Shown here: positions 58,481-64,000 of the stretch, one piece after another | Layout of the letters: each line of letters starts with the position of its first letter | Position numbering within the stretch: the stretch's first letter is position 1 | Assembly (NCBI RefSeq): GCF_002575655.3 | Contig: NC_053036.3 | Coordinates: 157,704,627-157,768,626 of the forward strand | Length of the DNA: 64,000 nucleotides | DNA from: Aegilops tauschii subsp. strangulata | Taxonomy: Eukaryota > Streptophyta > Magnoliopsida > Poales > Poaceae | Direction of reading: 5' to 3' | The notes under the pieces: model-generated | The model's input: only the letters and a program-made list of their open reading frames with translations | What the model was told of the DNA's origin: nothing | The model's database searches: none | Made by a program: the position numbers and the translations under genes

Positions 58481-60645
58481 TGATATTCGAAATTTCTCTG
58501 GTTTCATGCGATTCGGAATGAGTTTGTTAACAAGACTTGATCAACCTTGTTAATGGATTCCTTTTGATGAGCATGAGATGGATGAAGTTAGAAAGAAAAA
58601 CTCTCTGTACCCTCCTTTTACTTTCTGTTATTTAGATTAAATAAAGCAAAAATAGTATTTTTTGTCTGTTTTCTGAATTATTCTTGCAAAAAAAATGCCT
58701 AGCTAGGGGCGTTAAACGATAGCGCTTGTTGGGAGGCAACCCAATTTTATTTTTGTTCCTTGCTTTTTGTTCCTATTTAGTAATAAATAATTCATCTAGC
58801 ATCTGGTTAGATGTGGTTTTATGCTTTAATTAGTGTTTGTGCCAAGTAAAACCTATAGGATATTCTTGGGTGATAATTAATTGATCTTGCTGAAAAAGAC
58901 AGAAACTTTCTGCTCACGAAATTAATTGTTAAAAATCACCAGAAAGTGATAAAATATTGTTTCCAATTGCAGTAGATCAATAAAAAAAATTATCCAGGTT
59001 GTCCTAGTTTTCAGAATTTTTTGAGTTACAGAAGTATTCGAATGATACAGATTGCTACAGACTGTTCTGTTTTGACAGATTCTGTTTTTCGTGTGTTATT
59101 TGCTTATTTTGATGAATCTATGAGTAGTATCGGGGGGTATGAACCCTAGAGAAGTTGGAATACAGTAGGTTGAACACCAATATTAATAAAGAATGAGTTC
59201 ATTATAGTACCTTAAAGTGGTGGTTTATTTTCTTATACTAACAGAGCTCATAAGATTTTCTGTTGAAGTTTTGTGTTGTGAAGTTTTCAAGTTTTTGGGT
59301 AAAGATTTGATGGATTTTGGAATAAGGAGTGGCAAGTGCCTAAGCTTGGGGATGCCCAAGGCACCCCAAGGTAAAATTCAAGGACAACGAAAAGCCTAAG
59401 CTTGGGGGAGTACGTATTTCTCACCGACATTACATTCATGTTCACACACTCATGCTAGTTGTCGGTGCTCATACTTTTTCATTGTACTTTCCATGCCTGT
59501 AGTAGTAGTAATTAAAAGAAAACCCAAAAAGATTTCTCGTTCTTCTTTTGCTTGTTGGGAGCTTTCCCGTGTAAATAGTTTTATTTTATTTCTTTTCTTT
59601 GGGGGTTGAGAGGAGAAGACCATGATGAAAATGTTGAAGTGGCTCTTATATGCATTATTGTTGATTTAACCAGGAGTCCATATTACCTTGTCTTCTCCGT
59701 TGAATTAAATGCTTGCAGATTCCAGCTTAGTCCAATGCATGTGCACTATTATTATTATCCACACCGTTCGGTCGTGCAAGTGAAAGGCAATAATGACGAT
59801 ATATGATGGACTGATTGAGATGAGAGAAGCTGGTATGAACTCGACCTCTCTTGTTTTTGTAAATATGATTAGTTCATCGTTCCTGATTCAGCCTATTATG
59901 AATGAAACATGTTTGCAGTGACAATTAGAGATTATAGTTGCTCATGCCATGCTTAATTAGCTAGGAGTTTATAATGGTTTACCTTGCGTGCCAACATGCT
60001 ATTAAAATGGTTGTGATGTGGTATGATAGGGTGGTATCCTCCTTTGAACGATTCGAGTGGCTTGACTTGGCACATGTTCACGCATGTAGTTGAAACAAAA
60101 TCAACATAGCCTCCACGATATTTATGTTCATGGTGAATTATATCCTACTCATGCTTGCACTCAGTGTTGATTAATCTTAATGCATGTTCATGATTGTTGT
60201 CGCTCTCTAGTTGGTCGCTTCCCAGTCTTTTTCTAGCCTTCACTTGTACTAAGCGGGAATACTGCTTGTGCATCCACTTCAATAAACCCCAAAGTTATTC
60301 CATATGAGTCCATCATACCTTCCTATATGCGGTATCTACCTGCCGTTCCAAGTAAATTTGTATGTGCCAAACTCTAAACCATCAAATGAAATTTTGTTTT
60401 GTATGCTCGAATAGCTCATGTATCAACTAGGGCTGTCTGTATCTTCCATGCTAGGCGGGTTATTCTCAAGAGGAGTGGACTCCGCTCCTCACTCACGAGA
60501 AAATGGCTGGTCACCGGGATGCCCAGTCCCATGCTCAAACCAAATCAAAATAATTGCAAACAAAACTCCCCCAGGATTGTTGTTAGTTGGAGGCACCCGT
60601 TGTTTCGGGCAAGCCATGGATTGATGCTTGTTGGTGGTGGGAGAG
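58481..60645 (+). other. Non-coding 3' internal region of element J
   Basis: No gene is seen over 2.2 kb. It contains the conserved motif at 58697-58750 (AGCGCT plus TTGGG-AGGCAA-CCCAA stem-loop), two copies of GCCTAAGCTTGGGG (about 59338 and 59394) and a pre-terminal purine-rich stretch near 60635. The order is typical of non-autonomous Athila elements. Confidence 0.6.
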
Positions 60646-62171
60646 TGATACGTCTCCGTCGTATCCATAATTTTTGATTGTTCCATGCCAATATTATTCA
60701 ACTTTCATATACTTTTGGCAACTTTTTATATTATTTTTGGGACTAACATATTGATCGAGTGCCCAGTGCCAGTTCCTGTTTGTTGCATGTTTTATGTTTC
60801 GCAGAATATCCATATCAAACGGAATCCAAACGGGATAAAAACGGACGGAGCTTAGTTTTGGAATATTTGGAAAATTCTGGAAGAAAAATCCACGCGAGAC
60901 GGTGCCCGAGGTGGCCACGAGGCAGGGGGCGCCCCTGCCCCCCTGGGCGCGCCCCTGACCCTCGTGGGCCACCCGTAAGGCGGTTGATGCCCTTCTTCGG
61001 CCGCAAGAAAGCTAATTTTTGGTAAAAAATTACAGCGAAGGTTTCAGTCCAATCGGAGTTACGGATCTCCATATATATACGAAACGGTGAAAGGGCAGCA
61101 GAACAGAACGCAGAAACAGAGAGAGACAGAGAGACAGATCCAATCTCGGAGGGGCTCTTGCCCCTCCCACGCCATGGAGACCATGGACCAGAGGGGAAAC
61201 CCTTCTCCCATCTAGGGAGGAGGTCAAGGAAGAAGAAGAAGGAGGGGGGCTCTCTCCCCCTCGCTTCCGGTGGCGCCGGAGTGCCACCGGGGGCCATCAT
61301 CATCACCGCAGTCTTCACCAACAACTTCACCGCCATCATCACCAACTCTTCCCCCTCTATGCAACGGTGTAACCTCTCTCTTACCCGCTGTAATCTCTAC
61401 TTAAACATGGTGCTCAACGCTATATATTATTTCCCAATGATGTATGGCTATCCTATGATGTTTGAGTAGATCTGTTTTGTCCTATGGGCTATTTGATGAT
61501 CAAGATTGGTTTGAGTTGCATGTTTTATTATTGGTGCTGTCCTATGGTGCTCTCTGTGTCGCGCAAGCGTGAGGGATCCCCGCTGTAGGGTGTTGCAATA
61601 CGTTCATGATTCGCTTATAGTGGGTTGCGTGAGTGACTGAAACACAAACCCGAGTAAGGGGGTTGTTGCGTATGGGATAAAGAGGACTTGATACTTTAAT
61701 GCTATGGTTGGGTTTTACCTTAATGATCTTTAGTAGTTGCGGATGCTTGCTAGAGTTCCAATCATAAGTGCATATGATCCAAGTAGAGAAAGTATGTTAG
61801 CTTATGCCTCTCCCTCAAATAAAATTGCAATAATGATTACCGGTCTAGTTATCGATTGCCTAGGGACAAATAACTTTCTCGTGACAACAAACTCTTTACT
61901 AAAACTAATTTAGTTGTGTATTTATCTAAACAGCCCCTAGCTTTTATTTACGTGCTCTTTATATTGCTGCAAACCTATCCAAAAACACCTACAAAGTACT
62001 TCTAGTTTCATACTTATTCTAGGTAAAGTAAACGTCAAGCATGCGTAGAGTTGTATCGGTGATCGATATAACTTGAGGGAATATTTGTTCTACCTTTAGC
62101 TCCTCGTTGGGTTCGACACTCTTACTTATCGAAAGAGGCTACAATTGATCCCCTATACTTGTGGGCTATCA
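60646..62171 (+). repeat. 5' LTR of element K
   Basis: Starts TGATACGTCTCCGTCGTATCC and ends TACTTGTGGGCTATCA. A TATA box CCATATATATACG lies near 61070. The length is 1526 bp. Confidence 0.85.
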
Positions 62172-62182
62172 AGACCTTTTTC

Positions 62183-62200
62183 TGGCGCCGTTGCCGGGGA
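62183..62200 (+). other. Primer-binding site of K (tRNA-Asp)
   Basis: TGGCGCCGTTGCCGGGGA, identical to that of J, 11 bp after the LTR. Confidence 0.9.
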
Positions 62201-62295
62201 GCAATAGCGTGTGGTGAATATTCTCGTGTGTGCTTGTTTGCTTTATCACTAAGTAATTTTTATTTGTTGTTCTTAGTTGTTCTCTATCTTTAGTT

Positions 62296-63639
62296 ATGGA
62301 TATGGAACACGAAATACCAAAAAAATTAGGTTTACTTGCTACTCATGGAGATGAGGAACCTCCTAAAACCCTCGATGCTCGTTATGTGACAGATATTATG
62401 TACTACTTTGATAATCCAGAGAAAACCCCATTCAATTTGGTAATGGGAGTAATGTTGGATCAACGTGAATACTTTAGGGATTATCGCTTGACACAAAAAG
62501 GGAAACTATTATGGGATCAAATTTATATATTGAAGTGGTATGCTCGGCAAGTATGCTTGAGTTATGATTATACTTGTTGCTCTAGGATGAAGGCTCCACA
62601 CCTTCCCTTTTCATGCAAATTTAATGATAATAAAACCTTAGCTTCTTATGCTAATGGTATATATGATTACGATGATGTGGAACAAATAGAAGAATTTGTT
62701 GCTTTTAAGGGTGCTTATGAAATTGAATCTTTGTTTGAAAAGTATGAAGCTTTTAATGATGATGTTTATAGACCTGAAAATTTAGCTATCCTCAAATATT
62801 GCTATGAGAATTATGAATACAATTACGATATTAATGCACTTATTGAGAAAGTCTCCGCTGTCCAAGAAGAGACTAATATTTTGCAGGAATCTATGGAAGA
62901 AGAAATTGACGAAACTGTGAGCTCATTGGATGAAAAAGATGAGGAGGAGAGCGAAGAACAAAAAGAGGAAGAGCGGATTAGCTACCCATGCCCACCTTCT
63001 AATGAGAGTAACTCTTCAACTCATACATTGTTTAATTTCCCTTCGTGCTTACCGAAGGATGATTGCTATGATGACTATTATGATCCCGGTGATTCTCTTG
63101 AAATATCCCTTTTTGATGATGCTTGCTATGCTTGTGGCCAAGATGCCAATATGAATTATGCTTATGGAGATGAACTTGCTATAGTTCCTTATGTTAAACA
63201 TGAAATTGTTGCTATTGCACCCACGCATGATAGTCCTATTATCTTTTTGAATTCTCCCAACTACACTATATCGGAGAAGTTTGTGCTTATTAAGGATTAT
63301 ATTGATGGGTTGCCTTTTACCATTGCACATGATGATTTTGATAGATATAATATGCATGTGCTTGCTTCTCCTACTTGCAATTATTATGAGAGAGGAACTA
63401 TATCTCCACCTCTCTATGTTTCCAACATGATAAAATTGCAAGAAACTGTTTATACTATGCATTGGCCTTTACTATGTGTGCATGAATTGTTCTTTTATGA
63501 CATGCCGATGCATAGGAAGAGAGTTAGACTTCGTCATTACATGATATATGTTACTTTGTGCTCACTACTAAATTACAAATCATTGCTAATTAAAATTGGC
63601 TTTGATATACCTTGGGATCCGGGTGGATCCATTACTTGA
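62296..63639 (+). CDS. ORF of unknown function in element K
   Basis: An uninterrupted 447-codon frame from ATG 62296 (MDMEHEIPKKLGLLATHGDEE) to TGA 63637-63639. The N-terminal third (DARYVTDIMYYFDNPEKTPFN, MLDQREYFRDYRL, LLWDQIYILKWYARQ) looks globular. Residues about 190-235 are strongly acidic with likely coiled-coil character (EESMEEEIDETVSSLDEKDEEESEEQ). The C-terminal part is rich in Tyr, Asp and Cys and ends IGFDIPWDPGGSIT. I recognise no gag, protease, polymerase or envelope motif. It occupies the position of gag, so it may replace or assist particle formation in a non-autonomous element; that is inference. It is the only intact transposon ORF in the window. Confidence 0.65.
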   Translation: MDMEHEIPKKLGLLATHGDEEPPKTLDARYVTDIMYYFDNPEKTPFNLVMGVMLDQREYFRDYRLTQKGKLLWDQIYILKWYARQVCLSYDYTCCSRMKAPHLPFSCKFNDNKTLASYANGIYDYDDVEQIEEFVAFKGAYEIESLFEKYEAFNDDVYRPENLAILKYCYENYEYNYDINALIEKVSAVQEETNILQESMEEEIDETVSSLDEKDEEESEEQKEEERISYPCPPSNESNSSTHTLFNFPSCLPKDDCYDDYYDPGDSLEISLFDDACYACGQDANMNYAYGDELAIVPYVKHEIVAIAPTHDSPIIFLNSPNYTISEKFVLIKDYIDGLPFTIAHDDFDRYNMHVLASPTCNYYERGTISPPLYVSNMIKLQETVYTMHWPLLCVHELFFYDMPMHRKRVRLRHYMIYVTLCSLLNYKSLLIKIGFDIPWDPGGSIT

Positions 63640-64000
63640 GCACTATATGCCTAGCTTAATGGCTTTAAAGAAAGCGCTGCCAGGGAGACCACCCGGAAGT
63701 TTTAGAGAGTCATTTATTTCTGTTGAGTGCTTTCATATAGTTTAAAAACAACAAAAATAAAGAGGGGAACCCGAAACTTTTCAAAAAGGAAAGTGAAAGT
63801 GAGAAAGACAAGCATTGTTGAAGTGGGAGAGCTCCTTGAACTTTGTTCATGCTCACGGCAACTTTGTGAATCTTGATTACAGAAACTTTTCAACAAAAAT
63901 AATTACCCCCTTGTACAATTCCATTGTATTATAAAAATAATGTGCCAAGGTTTGCCTTTAGGATGTTTACAATGCTTGTTGGTTTGTGCGGTGCAGGACA
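63640..64000 (+). other. Non-coding sequence of element K after the ORF
   Basis: Contains, ten bases after the stop codon, a motif (63649-63706) aligning with that of J: GCCTAGCTTAATGGC, AAAGCGCT, GGGAGACCACCC. The remainder to the window end is A-rich without a gene. Confidence 0.55.

Larger units (their letters stand above)
54290..60645 (+). mobile_element. Athila-type gypsy element J, 5' part, interrupted by K
   Basis: A 5' LTR (54290-55662) is followed by a tRNA-Asp-type PBS and a broken gag-protease frame, then about 2.1 kb without coding sequence. At 60646 an unrelated LTR (K) begins in the middle of what looks like continuing J sequence (GGTGGTGGGAGAG). No J-type 3' LTR is in the window; it is expected beyond K. 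tRNA-Asp priming and gag type place it in the Athila lineage. With no reverse transcriptase or integrase before the breakpoint, it is probably non-autonomous. Confidence 0.8.
60646..64000 (+). mobile_element. Athila-type gypsy element K, 5' part, running off the window
   Basis: A 5' LTR (60646-62171), a tRNA-Asp PBS and an intact ORF of unknown function, then non-coding sequence to the window end. K starts abruptly inside J sequence; the target duplication would be GAGAG or close to it, but the other side is not in view. Confidence 0.8.

Overview
The window is nuclear DNA of a grass of the wheat tribe (Triticeae: wheat, Aegilops, barley or rye type). This is inferred from the kind of transposable elements present (an Angela/WIS-type copia LTR, CACTA elements with GCGCTACTGCT subterminal repeats, Athila-type gypsy elements primed by tRNA-Asp, many small MITEs) and from two intron-containing grass host genes. 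Nothing bacterial or organellar is seen. Family assignments come from recognised protein and terminal motifs; no database was consulted.

Layout. (1) 1-32110 is a nest four insertions deep. A foldback repeat (1-236 and 32011 to about 32100) was split by gypsy element A (237-32005, TSD CATGT). A was split by its relative B (1604-24942, TSD ACCAC), B by a CACTA element (8328-23139, TSD CTT), and the CACTA by an Angela-type copia element (9007-17623, TSD CTGTA/CTATA). LTR divergence agrees with that order: roughly 25 substitutions by eye between the A LTRs, about 14 between the Angela LTRs although they are nearly twice as long. (2) 32.5-47.9 kb is a gene island with two host genes on the minus strand: an intact two-exon Vps62/DUF946-family gene (32538-34787, 549 codons) and an intact eight-exon chloroplast alpha/beta hydrolase resembling chlorophyll dephytylase CLD1 (41518-47905, 366 codons). 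Between them lies a Mutator-like element (36058-40704, 9-bp TSD GTCATATCA) carrying a broken transposase and a convergent, broken GRF-finger-like gene. The hydrolase introns hold an RTE-type LINE fragment, an L1-type LINE fragment and a MITE. (3) 48145-53833 holds three PIF/Harbinger-type elements end to end, each separated only by TTA; the middle one has a broken HARBI1-like transposase and the outer two are copies of one non-autonomous family with an unrecognised gene. A fourth element may start at 53837. (4) 54290-64000 holds two Athila-type gypsy elements (J and K) primed by tRNA-Asp. J has a broken gag-protease reading frame and no reverse transcriptase in view; K, which appears inserted into J, has an intact 447-codon ORF of unknown function and runs off the window.

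Most notable signals: element A and element B carry homologous LTRs, but with different arrays of short palindromes (GCGGTA-C-TACCGC versus CCGGA-CA-TCCGG) in the same place just upstream of the TATA box, and each element repeats its own motif again in its leader. Behind the 5' LTR of A, the primer-binding site extends over about 40 nt of initiator tRNA-Met complement and stops at the base next to the anticodon, followed by a second copy of the LTR end and further PBS-like motifs. The TTA-linked Harbinger trio and a stem-loop-like motif shared by J and K after their ORFs are further candidates.

Only the two host genes look like functional cellular genes. Apart from the K ORF, every transposon reading frame seen here is broken or too incomplete to be autonomous.
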